From JBHJGM01 sp964405825 (GTDB lineage: Bacteria > Verrucomicrobiota > Verrucomicrobiia > Opitutales > JBHJGM01): DNA of 9,931 bases. The notes beneath the pieces were generated by a model. That model made no database searches. It was not told the origin of the DNA and saw nothing but the letters and a program-made list of their open reading frames with translations. Below, piece after piece: positions 1 through 6,918 of this stretch. The stretch's first letter is position 1. The number at the start of each line of letters is the position of its first letter. The stretch lies in contig CAYOPI010000098.1 of NCBI GenBank assembly GCA_964405825.1, forward strand, positions 1-9,931, in the 5' to 3' direction. Both the position numbers and the translations under genes were made by a program.

Positions 1-2057
1 GCGTCGACGTGCTCCGCGGCGAGCGCGAGAGCCGCTGGATCGAGGGCCTGGTCGTCGGAGCCGCCAAAGTAGTACTCCACCCCGGCACCGCCAGCCATGA
101 GGTTGCCCCAAAGCACAACCTGGCGCACGTCCGCCTGGGTGGGATTGCTGCCGCCGGCGTTGTCGCGGGGCACGCCCCGTCCGGCGGGGCCGATTTCATC
201 GTTGGCCACAATCCAGGGGCGATCCTGCGCCTCGGATTCCTCCACCCAAAGCAGGGTGGTTTCGTGCACGTCGGGCCAACCCTTCTGGATGGAGATGCCG
301 GTCAGCCTGGACTGGCTGCCGACGAGGGCGCCGTAGACGCTGTTGGTCTGGCCAGGGAAGGTGTGGATGACCACGTTGTGGCCGTAGGGGTCGTTGTCGT
401 GAAAGAACTGCGCCATCTCGCGGCGCTGCGCGGTGGTCTGCGTGTTCTCCTCGCCGAGGTTCCAATTCAGGGCGAGATGATGGCCGTAGCGCGCGATGAG
501 TTCGCGATAGTAAAGGCGGCGCTCCAGGCCGACGGCTCCGTTGTCCAGCCCGAAGGGCGCCTCGTTGTCCATCTCCTGCTCCTGCGTCTTGAAGTGCAGG
601 TACAGGCCCAGGGACTGCGCGTGCACGAAGATGACCTCCCACTGATCGAGCTTGGACGTGTCGAAGCGCAGCGGGTCGTTGGGGTCGGTGTACATCCAGA
701 CATCGTCACCGTCGCCACCGGCGTTGTAAGTGAGGAATGAGAAGGCGTTCTGGCCTTCGCTGGCAAGGTAGTTGAGCGCGCCGATGAGCCCGCGGCCCTG
801 ACCGTTTTTCCAGTTGGGGTCGCCCTGGTTCCAGTCCTGCAGGTGCGGGCCCCAGGTGCGCAGGTAGTTGGTGCCGGCGCGATTTGAGGTACCGTCGATC
901 TCGGGATTGGCGAAGAAGTTCTCAGGCGAGTCCGCGCCTGCTTTGACGAAGTACTCTCCGGTGCCGGCGAACTTCAGGTAGCGTTTGCCGACGTACTCCA
1001 GGCGGCCCCGCGCGCGAAAGTCGGGCACGTTCTTGTCGGTGTCGAAGACGGTGAAGTCGCCGGAGATGGCGGTCAGGGGAACGGTCATGCCGGCCGAGGG
1101 ATCGGTCGAGATGGCAATCTCGGTGCCCGTGCGGAAGGAGGCCTCCCAGGTCCACTCTCCGGTGAAGTCGGGCGAAAGGTGGGCGCGCCAGATGTTACCG
1201 GCGGTGGCACTGGTCTCGCCGGCGTTGCCATCGGCAGCGTAGTACCCGGGAATGACGTAGGTGGTGTTTGTTGCCGGATGCCGGAAGGTGACGTTGAGCC
1301 GGTAATCGGTGAAGGGGTTGGGGGTCGCATCCTCGCTGGTGTCGGGTCCTTCAAAGGCTACGGTCACCTTGTGCCAGCGGCGCAGTTCGCCGTAAACGCC
1401 CGCCGTCGGGGTGTCTTCGGCCGCGGAGGGTCCAAAGTCGACCGGCGGCTGTCCCCCACCCTCGCCTTCCTCGACCGCAGCAAAGACGGCTGCTCCGTCA
1501 ATGGTGCCACTTTCGATCTGCAGGCCGGTGATTTCGGTGCTGTTGTCCAGCGCCACCCCGGAGGCATCGAGCAAGTCGGTGATGGCCCAGGCAACGCCGC
1601 CGAGGGACTGTCCGCTGTTGGAACCGGACGGGGCGGTGATCCCGCTGGTCTGCCAAAGTGACGACGAAATCGTGATCGCCTGGCCCACCACGTTGCCCGG
1701 CAAAATCGCAGCGACGGTGATGGTGTCGTTGGCACCGTACTCGTAGACGAAGAAATCAGGCTGATCGCCGTTGGCGTCAGTCCACGAGCCAAAGTTGACC
1801 GTCCACGAAGGCGCGGTCGCGTTTCGAGCGAAGTAGGTGAAAACGTCGAAATCGTCCGCGGCGGTGATTGCCGTGCTGTTAAGCGTGGCCCCCGACGAGG
1901 TTCCGGTGACCAGCGCCGAGGCGGGAAGGGTAATGCCGGCGGCCGAGACCGACTGGACCTGACCGGCGCTGGCGGTCACGGTCGCACCCGTGGGCGCGGC
2001 GTTCAGGGAACTATGAGTGAATATGACAAGGCAAGAGATAAGGACACAGTTCTTCAT
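1..2057 (-). CDS. Secreted DUF5060-type glycoside-hydrolase-like protein (partial, 3' end outside window)
   Basis: An uninterrupted minus-strand frame of 685 codons runs from ATG at 2057 off the left edge. No SD is visible; the start is chosen because it opens a signal peptide: Lys at residue 2, a hydrophobic core CVLISCLVIF, and likely cleavage after LNA at residue 20. Residues about 21-200 are Thr/Ser/Gly/Ala-rich beta-type sequence containing NFGSWTDANGDQPDFFVYEY. After a Gly/Pro linker, residues about 218-310 look like DUF5060 (VYGELRRWHKVTVAFEGP from residue 221, then NPFTDY, IWRAHLSPDF and GEWTWE). Residues about 350-685 resemble a TIM-barrel hydrolase: YFVKAG, NYLRTWGPH, WNLGEEN at 532-538 and NDEIG around Glu621. 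Glu536 or Glu537 and Glu621 are my candidates for catalytic acid/base and nucleophile, by analogy with clan GH-A; this is inference. It probably acts outside the cytoplasm on a polysaccharide, substrate unknown. It is transcribed divergently from the helicase gene. Confidence 0.87.
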   Translation of the reverse strand, partial: MKNCVLISCLVIFTHSSLNAAPTGATVTASAGQVQSVSAAGITLPASALVTGTSSGATLNSTAITAADDFDVFTYFARNATAPSWTVNFGSWTDANGDQPDFFVYEYGANDTITVAAILPGNVVGQAITISSSLWQTSGITAPSGSNSGQSLGGVAWAITDLLDASGVALDNSTEITGLQIESGTIDGAAVFAAVEEGEGGGQPPVDFGPSAAEDTPTAGVYGELRRWHKVTVAFEGPDTSEDATPNPFTDYRLNVTFRHPATNTTYVIPGYYAADGNAGETSATAGNIWRAHLSPDFTGEWTWEASFRTGTEIAISTDPSAGMTVPLTAISGDFTVFDTDKNVPDFRARGRLEYVGKRYLKFAGTGEYFVKAGADSPENFFANPEIDGTSNRAGTNYLRTWGPHLQDWNQGDPNWKNGQGRGLIGALNYLASEGQNAFSFLTYNAGGDGDDVWMYTDPNDPLRFDTSKLDQWEVIFVHAQSLGLYLHFKTQEQEMDNEAPFGLDNGAVGLERRLYYRELIARYGHHLALNWNLGEENTQTTAQRREMAQFFHDNDPYGHNVVIHTFPGQTNSVYGALVGSQSRLTGISIQKGWPDVHETTLLWVEESEAQDRPWIVANDEIGPAGRGVPRDNAGGSNPTQADVRQVVLWGNLMAGGAGVEYYFGGSDDQALDPAALALAAEHVD

Positions 2058-2133
2058 TGCAGCGTGGGGATTGATAGGAAGGCGATGTCGGAAAAGGTAT
2101 CAGGTTTTTGGGAAATGTGCGCTCATGGATTAC

Positions 2134-2150
2134 GAAATTTTCACAATTTC
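2134..2150. promoter_or_regulatory. Operator-like inverted repeat between divergent genes
   Basis: GAAATTTTCACAATTTC has perfect 6-base arms (GAAATT and AATTTC) around a 5-base spacer. It lies in the AT-rich centre of the 131-base gap between the divergent hydrolase and helicase starts. A weak plus-strand promoter overlaps it: TTGGGA at 2108-2113, a 17-base spacer, and TACGAA at 2131-2136. The symmetry is certain; a regulatory role is inference. Confidence 0.3.
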
Positions 2151-2188
2151 TGAAGAATTTGCGTGTCAGGTGGATGCGTGTTTGCTGA

Positions 2189-4645
2189 GTGCAGATGCAG
2201 GTATCGCGTCAGCTGAGCAGGTGGTTTGAGGCGCAGGGGTGGAAGCCATTCGCCTTTCAGCGTCAGACGTGGAAGGCCTACGCCGAAGGAACCTCCGGGC
2301 TGATTCACGCGCCGACAGGTTTGGGCAAGACGCTGGCCGCCTGGGGGGGGCCGCTGCTCGAAATCATGCAGGGCAAGCCGGTCTGCGAAGTGCCATTGAC
2401 GGTGCTGTGGATTACCCCTTTGCGGGCCTTGGCCGGCGACACCGTGCGCGCCCTGCAACGGCCGGCGACCGACCTGAACGTGCCCCTGGTGGTCGAAAAG
2501 CGCACGGGTGACACATCCCAGTCCGTGAAGAAGCGGCAGCGACAGCGTTACCCGGCGGCACTGGTCACGACGCCCGAAAGCCTGTCGCTCCTGCTGACGT
2601 ATCCAGAAACCCGTGACGCATTCGCCACCCTCAAGCTGGTGGTGGTCGACGAGTGGCACGAGCTGCTTGGAACGAAGCGCGGGGTGCAGACCGAGCTGGC
2701 GCTGGCGCGGCTGCGCTCGTGGTTTCCCCAATTGCGGACGTGGGGCCTGTCGGCGACGCTGGGGAACCTCGAAGAAGCGATGGCGGTGCTGCTTGGTTCA
2801 AGGGCCGCCGAGGGTCGGCTCATTCGCGGGCGTTATGACAAGAAGATCGTCATCGATACGATTCTCCCAACTCGGATGGAGAGCTTTCCGTGGTCGGGGC
2901 ATCTTGGGCTGAAGCTGTTGCCGGAGGTCCTCACCTGTCTCGAGGGGGCGCGGTCCAGCCTGGTCTTCACCAACACGCGTTCGCAGACCGAGGCGTGGTT
3001 TCACGCGCTGCTGAATGCGCGCCCGAACTGGAAAGATGTGCTGGCGATTCACCACGGCTCGCTGGAGCGCAGTGAACGTGACCAGGTGGAAGCCGACCTG
3101 GCCGCGGGGAAGCTGCGCGCTGTGGTGTGCACCAGCAGCCTGGACCTGGGGGTGGATTTCACACCGGTCGATCAGGTACTGCAGGTGGGCAGCCCAAAAG
3201 GCATTGCGCGGTTGACCCAGCGCGCCGGCCGGAGTGGTCATCAGCCCGGAGCAGTCAGCCGCGTGGTCGGAGCGCCCACCAACGCCTTTGAACTGGTGGA
3301 GTTTTCGGCGGCGCGTGACGCCCTCCGCCGGGGCGAGATCGAATCGAGGCAGCCGCTGCGTCGACCCCTGGACGTGTTGCTGCAGCACCTGGTTACGTGT
3401 GCGCTGGGGACGGAGTTTGCGCCCGAAGAACTGCTGGCCGAAGTCCGCTCAACGCATGCCTACGCCGATCTCACCGACGAGGAATGGGAGTGGGCGGTCG
3501 AGTTTTCCCATACCGGCGGCGGCGCGCTGAAAGCCTATCCGGACTACCATCGCCTGGCGTGTGAGAACGGGCACTACCGGGTGTCCAACGAGCGCATCGC
3601 CCGGCGCCATCGGATGAACGTGGGGACGATCACCAGCGACAGTGCAGTGGCGGTCAAGATGGCGGGTGGGCGCACGCTGGGCACGGTTGAGGAGTACTTC
3701 ATCTCAAGATTGAATCCGGGTGATCGGTTCACCTTCGCCGGGCGACAGCTGGAGTTGGAGCGTTTCCGCGGACTGGTGGCCCAGGTCAGGCCGGCACGAG
3801 CAAGCGCGCGAGGTGCCGTACCCTCGTGGCAAGGCGGACGCTCACCGCTCTCAACCGAACTCGCCGAGGCCGTCTGCCGCAAGATGGAAGAAGCAGATGC
3901 GGGCAGGTTCACCGGACCCGAGATGCGTCACGCTCGCGAGCTGCTCACCCTGCAGAAGCAATGGTCGGCCCTGCCCACACGGCACCTGTTCCTTTGCGAG
4001 TACGCGCGGGTGAAGGGCGCGTCGCTGTTGTTTGCCTACACTTTCGCCGGACGATTGGTGAACGAGGGGCTGGCTACCCTGGCCGCGTGGCGGCTGAGCC
4101 AGGAGCTGCCGCTGACGCTGCGCGTGACGGCCAACGACTACGGCTTCTCCCTGCAGTCAAGGAAGGTCTTTGATGTATCGGAGGTTCTGATACGCAGGCT
4201 CCTGACGGCCGAGACTCTGCTCGAGCACCTGCTGGCTTGTATGAACGCGGCCGAGCTGGCCCGGCGGCAGTTTCGCGAAGTCGCCCGGGTGGCCGGGTTG
4301 GTCCTGCAGGGGTTTCCAGGGCAGCGCAAAGGCAACCGTGAACTGCAGGCCTCCAGCGGGCTGATCTTCGAGGTCTTTGAACGATACGACCCAAAGAACC
4401 TTCTGCTGGATCAGGCGCGCCGGGAGATTCTCGACCGGCAACTCGAACTGACCCGCCTGCGCGCGACGATCGATCGATTGGAGAAACTTCCGCTGCGCCT
4501 GAACCATCTCAAGAAGCTCACGCCTCTATGTTTCCCGTTGTGGGCCGACCAGCTCTCCCAGCGATTGACGTCCGAATCGTGGGAAGCGCGCGTGCGCGAG
4601 ATGGTCGCACAGCTTGAAAACGCCGCCGAAGCCGCTAAGAGCTGA
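2189..4645 (+). CDS. Ligase-associated DNA damage response DEXH-box helicase (Lhr-like)
   Basis: This 818-residue superfamily 2 helicase is of usual length for the ligase-associated (LAD) DEXH helicases, cytoplasmic enzymes thought to act in DNA repair with a DNA ligase, an exonuclease and PdeM. Motifs in order: Q-motif region FAFQRQTW (21-28); Walker A APTGLGKT (41-48); TPLRAL (76-81); TPESL (128-132); motif II DEWH (154-157); motif III GLSATLGN (186-193); motif IV LVFTNTRS (258-265); motif V CTSSLDLGVDF (314-324); motif VI QRAGRSGH (344-351). An Lhr-type winged-helix and beta-barrel region follows (MNVGTITSDSAVAVKMAGG, then GDRFTFAGRQLELE), then a helical C-terminus with DPKNLLLDQARREILDRQLE. 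The start is the GTG at 2189, directly after an in-frame TGA; ATG at 2195 is an equally possible start two codons in. No clear SD is present. Only two bases separate it from pdeM, so the two are probably coupled. Confidence 0.95.
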   Translation: MQMQVSRQLSRWFEAQGWKPFAFQRQTWKAYAEGTSGLIHAPTGLGKTLAAWGGPLLEIMQGKPVCEVPLTVLWITPLRALAGDTVRALQRPATDLNVPLVVEKRTGDTSQSVKKRQRQRYPAALVTTPESLSLLLTYPETRDAFATLKLVVVDEWHELLGTKRGVQTELALARLRSWFPQLRTWGLSATLGNLEEAMAVLLGSRAAEGRLIRGRYDKKIVIDTILPTRMESFPWSGHLGLKLLPEVLTCLEGARSSLVFTNTRSQTEAWFHALLNARPNWKDVLAIHHGSLERSERDQVEADLAAGKLRAVVCTSSLDLGVDFTPVDQVLQVGSPKGIARLTQRAGRSGHQPGAVSRVVGAPTNAFELVEFSAARDALRRGEIESRQPLRRPLDVLLQHLVTCALGTEFAPEELLAEVRSTHAYADLTDEEWEWAVEFSHTGGGALKAYPDYHRLACENGHYRVSNERIARRHRMNVGTITSDSAVAVKMAGGRTLGTVEEYFISRLNPGDRFTFAGRQLELERFRGLVAQVRPARASARGAVPSWQGGRSPLSTELAEAVCRKMEEADAGRFTGPEMRHARELLTLQKQWSALPTRHLFLCEYARVKGASLLFAYTFAGRLVNEGLATLAAWRLSQELPLTLRVTANDYGFSLQSRKVFDVSEVLIRRLLTAETLLEHLLACMNAAELARRQFREVARVAGLVLQGFPGQRKGNRELQASSGLIFEVFERYDPKNLLLDQARREILDRQLELTRLRATIDRLEKLPLRLNHLKKLTPLCFPLWADQLSQRLTSESWEARVREMVAQLENAAEAAKS

Positions 4646-4647
4646 GC

Positions 4648-5316
4648 ATGGCGGAAATCCAGTTGGGCGGGCACACCCTGCAGTTGCTGGCCGAAAAAGC
4701 GGTGTGGTGTGAGGCGGCGGCGGCGCTCTTTGTCGCCGACGTGCATCTGGGCAAGACCGCGACCTTCCGCCGCGAAGGCATTCCACTTCCTGAAGGCGGC
4801 ACGGAAGCTGACCTTGACCGTCTCGGCGAACTGGTCGAGCGGTACCAGCCCCGGCAGCTGACCGTCCTGGGCGACCTGGTGCATGCGCGGCAGGGCGTGG
4901 AGGGGCATGTGACCGAGAGTTTCAGTCGCTGGCGCGAACGTTTCGCCTCGCTGGAGTTGCTGCTCATTCGCGGCAATCACGACCGACGACTGCGGGACTG
5001 GCCCGAGCGGTGGCGCCTGCAAATCCAGGCCGAACCGTTCCTCTGCCAGGGGCTGGAATTGCGGCACTACCCGACCGACGACGAAACCGCTACGCCCTGG
5101 CTGGCAGGCCACCTGCATCCGTCGGTGCGCGTGCGTTTGAGCGGCCGGGAATCGTTCACTGCACCGGCCTTTCATCGGCATGTGAACGGCCTGACCCTGC
5201 CGGCCTTCGGCAGCTTCACCGGGACCGCTCGCGGTAAACCGGGCGCGGGTGGCAGCGTCTATGCGGTGGTCGGTGAGAGCGTGCTGGAGATTCCGCCGCG
5301 CTTCTGCCGGGCTTGA
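4648..5316 (+). CDS. pdeM: Ligase-associated DNA damage response phosphoesterase PdeM
   Basis: A 222-residue calcineurin-like metallophosphoesterase. The metal-binding signatures are complete: DVH at 31-33 followed by LGK, GDLVH at 75-79, GNHD at 109-112 and GHLH at 154-157. The tail has PAFGSFTG, typical of this family. PdeM proteins are the phosphoesterase (putative endonuclease) member of the bacterial LAD repair set; the true substrate is not visible from sequence. ATG at 4648 lies two bases after the helicase stop, consistent with translational coupling, and the adjacency to the DEXH helicase supports the subfamily call over other small phosphoesterases. A tRNA gene follows 88 bases downstream. 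Confidence 0.94.
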   Translation: MAEIQLGGHTLQLLAEKAVWCEAAAALFVADVHLGKTATFRREGIPLPEGGTEADLDRLGELVERYQPRQLTVLGDLVHARQGVEGHVTESFSRWRERFASLELLLIRGNHDRRLRDWPERWRLQIQAEPFLCQGLELRHYPTDDETATPWLAGHLHPSVRVRLSGRESFTAPAFHRHVNGLTLPAFGSFTGTARGKPGAGGSVYAVVGESVLEIPPRFCRA

Positions 5317-5337
5317 GGGAGTCGCCCCGCAATGGCG

Positions 5338-5366
5338 TTGACACCCTTTGCCCACGGGTGCATCGT
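5338..5366 (+). promoter_or_regulatory. Probable promoter of the tRNA-His gene
   Basis: A perfect -35 hexamer TTGACA (5338-5343) is followed by a 17-base spacer and CATCGT (5361-5366). The latter matches the -10 consensus at three of six positions, including the important A2 and T6. Transcription would start about 30 bases before the mature tRNA. The -35 is strong and the -10 weak. Confidence 0.4.
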
Positions 5367-5404
5367 GCCGGTTTGGATTCGGGCAGAATGGCTCGAATCG
5401 CAAC

Positions 5405-5482
<78 letters not shown>

Positions 5483-5484
5483 GG

Positions 5485-5510
5485 ATGGGGTTCGGTTCAC
5501 ATACCCCCAT
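5485..5510 (+). terminator. Possible tRNA terminator hairpin
   Basis: ATGGGG (5485-5490) pairs with CCCCAT (5505-5510) across a 14-base loop, three bases after the encoded CCA. Only a short GTTT follows instead of a long T tract, so intrinsic termination would be weak. A further T run lies at 5534-5539. Confidence 0.35.
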
Positions 5511-5537
5511 GTTTGGGACCGCACCTACAAAATGTTT

Positions 5538-5577
5538 TTGCAAGCAGTCTGCATTAAGTACAATATTAAATTATACT
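5538..5577 (+). promoter_or_regulatory. Possible promoter for the SRPBCC-like gene
   Basis: The AT-rich stretch holds TTGCAA (5538-5543) and TACAAT (5559-5564) with a short 15-base spacer, and a second -10-like TATACT at 5572-5577. All lie 25-65 bases before the ATG at 5602. In AT-rich DNA such matches are easily fortuitous. Confidence 0.25.
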
Positions 5578-5601
5578 TTTAATATCTTATCGGTTTTAGT
5601 T

Positions 5602-6135
5602 ATGACTGAGGCTCGAGAATCAGACCCAACACCCGAACGATTGGAGTTCATTAACAATTGTAACAACACTGGCTATAAGTATAGGGATTCACGTTCAGCC
5701 ATCTTGCCACTTCAACCGGCAGAAGTATGGGCAGTACTCATGCAGCCTAGTGTAGTAACAAAATCATACCTATGCGGAAGCACACTACTTGGCGATATGC
5801 CTGACAATCCAAGGATTGGTTCCGCTATCTTCGGCTATTCTCATTCGACGAAAGATGAGAGGTATTACATTGCCGAACTCAAAGAAAGAGAGCATATCGC
5901 CTGGCTGCATTCTTTCGGCAGAGAGAGACTCGATTTTAAAGTGCAACCTCATGGCTTAGCCAGCCTATTGACTATAACCCAGACCATTCGCTGTTCTTCT
6001 TTCATAGGTTACCTTCTTGAACTTATTGGCAGGAAGTTCCCTAAAGAAGAATATGAACTAGGTTGGATTCCACAGTCTGGTTTGGATACTATTAAGGAGT
6101 ATTTACGTCAAGAAACCCAAGATAAAGTCATCTAG
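5602..6135 (+). CDS. Small SRPBCC/START-like domain protein (putative)
   Basis: The product is 177 residues, soluble, with no signal peptide or membrane segment. The open frame extends upstream into the tRNA, so the first ATG outside it (5602) is taken as the start; there is no clear SD. From about residue 25 the order of elements resembles the SRPBCC (polyketide cyclase/AHSA1-like) helix-grip fold: an opening strand and helix SAILPLQPAEVWAVLMQPS, central strands with GSAIFGYS, YYIAELKEREHIAWLH and LLTITQTI, and a long C-terminal helix ending GLDTIKEYLRQETQ. Such domains bind hydrophobic ligands or act as co-chaperone-like modules; no ligand can be inferred here. The assignment is by fold impression only. 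The gene is AT-rich compared with its neighbours and is followed after 54 bases by the first repeat copy. Confidence 0.68.
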   Translation: MTEARESDPTPERLEFINNCNNTGYKYRDSRSAILPLQPAEVWAVLMQPSVVTKSYLCGSTLLGDMPDNPRIGSAIFGYSHSTKDERYYIAELKEREHIAWLHSFGRERLDFKVQPHGLASLLTITQTIRCSSFIGYLLELIGRKFPKEEYELGWIPQSGLDTIKEYLRQETQDKVI

Positions 6136-6186
6136 TATTTATTGGCGGAGAATCAGGTCCTAAAGCAGTAGTTTTAGCAAAACGCC

Positions 6187-6294
6187 ATGAAGCTCCGCCT
6201 GAACATCCAGCAGAGCCGCGAAATGGCCAAACGAGACAAGGCCGAGGCTAGGATCCACTACAGAAGTATGCTTCGGCGGTCGAGGTTAGGTTAA
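6187..6294 (+). CDS. Possible 35-residue basic peptide carrying the repeat
   Basis: ATG at 6187 opens a 35-codon frame ending TAA at 6294. The product begins MKLRLNIQQSREMAKRDK and is very basic (R/K-rich), ending RRSRLG. Codons 2-18 are the repeat copy at 6190-6240. There is no SD and nothing independent shows translation. It may be only a readable face of a DNA or RNA element. It is reported because the second repeat copy encodes a similar peptide (10 of 17 residues identical). Confidence 0.2.
   Translation: MKLRLNIQQSREMAKRDKAEARIHYRSMLRRSRLG
6190..6240 (+). repeat. Diverged direct repeat, copy 1
   Basis: Aligned without gaps to 6719-6769, 38 of 51 bases match (about 75%). Weaker similarity continues another 10-20 bases (GAGGCTAGGATCC against CAGCCTAACAACC, with a 2-base shift). 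It lies 54 bases after the stop of the SRPBCC-like gene. GGCC at 6222-6225 and 6237-6240 could pair as a short hairpin across the segment AAACGAGACAA. Confidence 0.6.
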
Positions 6295-6392
6295 CTACGT
6301 CATTTCCAGAGAAGATAGATATCAACTTCTGATGTAACTTTTCTTTAAAAAATTACTTGAAGGCAAAAGGATGAGTAACTTAATCTAGTTTA

Positions 6393-6731
6393 ATGTTTGG
6401 TAGATTGTTTAAGAGTAGGCGTGTTAAAATCAAAGAGTCCCTTCTTGAAATGGTCGAGATGTTTGAGGGTATGTCTCCTTCCGAGCGAGCGCCAATGATT
6501 GATTCTTTCATTGAGGCGAAAGGATGGTTGCCAGAGGTTCAGCTCCCCATGGGGCTTGGTGCGATTCTATCGGATATCGACCTAAGGAAAGCTTTTGAAG
6601 ATCCCACGTCATATAACTTACAAGATGGCGATGCAGCCATTGACGCCTTTGAAAGTGAACTCATTGTATGCGGACGGACAATAAGGTTCCAAGACAGACG
6701 CTTGATGCCTCCGACAAAAAAATCCGCTTGA
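6393..6731 (+). CDS. Hypothetical protein, 112 residues
   Basis: I do not recognise this family. The protein starts with a short basic stretch (MFGRLFKSRRVKIKES). A predicted helix follows (LLEMVEMFEGMSPSERAPMIDSFIEAKGW). The C-terminal half is acidic and ends in IVCGRTIRFQDRRLMPPTKKSA. It has no signal peptide, membrane segment or Cys cluster. There is no SD before ATG 6393; a weak TTGAAG (6357-6362)/TAATCT (6381-6386) promoter with an 18-base spacer would give an almost leaderless mRNA. The last 13 bases overlap repeat copy 2 in another frame. The codons just before the end are ACA AAA AAA, a -1 slippery heptamer, so a longer frameshifted form is conceivable. Composition is AT-rich as in the rest of this patch. 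Confidence 0.6.
   Translation: MFGRLFKSRRVKIKESLLEMVEMFEGMSPSERAPMIDSFIEAKGWLPEVQLPMGLGAILSDIDLRKAFEDPTSYNLQDGDAAIDAFESELIVCGRTIRFQDRRLMPPTKKSA
6716..6722 (+). other. A_AAA_AAA heptamer, candidate -1 frameshift site
   Basis: Seven A residues are phased A_AAA_AAA in the frame of the gene starting at 6393, with its stop TGA at 6729-6731. A -1 slip would continue as IRLNNQPRRELAKRGQKG and then LTTEKDRT to a stop at 6808, i.e. exactly in the frame of the repeat peptide. A small hairpin (TGGCC/GGCCA, loop AAGCGA) lies about 30 bases downstream. The phasing is certain; use as a frameshift signal is inference. Confidence 0.3.
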
Positions 6732-6769
6732 ATAATCAGCCGCGCCGCGAACTGGCCAAGCGAGGCCAA
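6719..6769 (+). repeat. Diverged direct repeat, copy 2
   Basis: This is the partner of 6190-6240 (38 of 51 bases identical). It starts inside the end of the 112-residue gene and runs beyond it. It contains a clean small hairpin, TGGCC and GGCCA around AAGCGA (6752-6767). GCCTAACAA follows at 6777-6785, reminiscent of an integron attC R box, but no matching GTTRRRY lies at a sensible distance. Confidence 0.6.
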
Positions 6770-6918
6770 AAGGGCAGCCTAACAACCGAAAAAGATCGAA
6801 CTTGAATCACACTCCAACTGTAGCTCCGAGGGTCACTCCTTCCGAATAGCGTAACCTTTGGGCTCCCCGAAGCGGATGGAGATCGGTTCGCATAGCGGGT
6901 GGTTTTGGACCCGTGCGT
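6732..6918. other. Intergenic stretch without a gene
   Basis: It holds the rest of repeat copy 2 and its tail, then about 130 bases in which composition returns from AT-rich to GC-rich. I see no convincing promoter, Fur/Zur-type palindrome or RNA structure here. Confidence 0.5.

Larger units (their letters stand above)
5483..6850. other. AT-rich, probably acquired segment downstream of tRNA-His
   Basis: Base composition falls abruptly after the tRNA: the line 5641-5700 has 23 G/C of 60 (38%), against 40 of 60 (67%) for 4681-4740 in pdeM. GC richness returns gradually from about 6830. The segment carries two small genes of unfamiliar type, uses codons such as AGA and ATA that are scarce in its neighbours, and contains two copies of a diverged repeat. 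No integrase, transposase or convincing tRNA-end duplication is visible, so a mechanism of entry cannot be assigned. Confidence 0.5.

Noticed and set aside
9..740. Plus-strand open frame of 243 codons at the left edge
   Set aside because: It is antisense to the minus-strand hydrolase, which has a signal peptide and recognisable domains; the product is low-complexity V/G/A/L-rich and matches nothing.
2017..2229. Plus-strand open frame of 70 codons between the divergent genes
   Set aside because: It overlaps the hydrolase signal-peptide region and the helicase start, has no SD and resembles no known protein.
6371..6388. Five-codon leader peptide (MSNLI) before the 112-residue gene
   Set aside because: There is no properly spaced SD and no attenuator-like structure; any ATG in AT-rich DNA soon meets a stop.
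6777..6860. Integron attC site beginning GCCTAACAA
   Set aside because: The left box fits, but no GTTRRRY partner or inner L boxes occur within a normal attC length. It is kept only as an analogy in the repeat finding.
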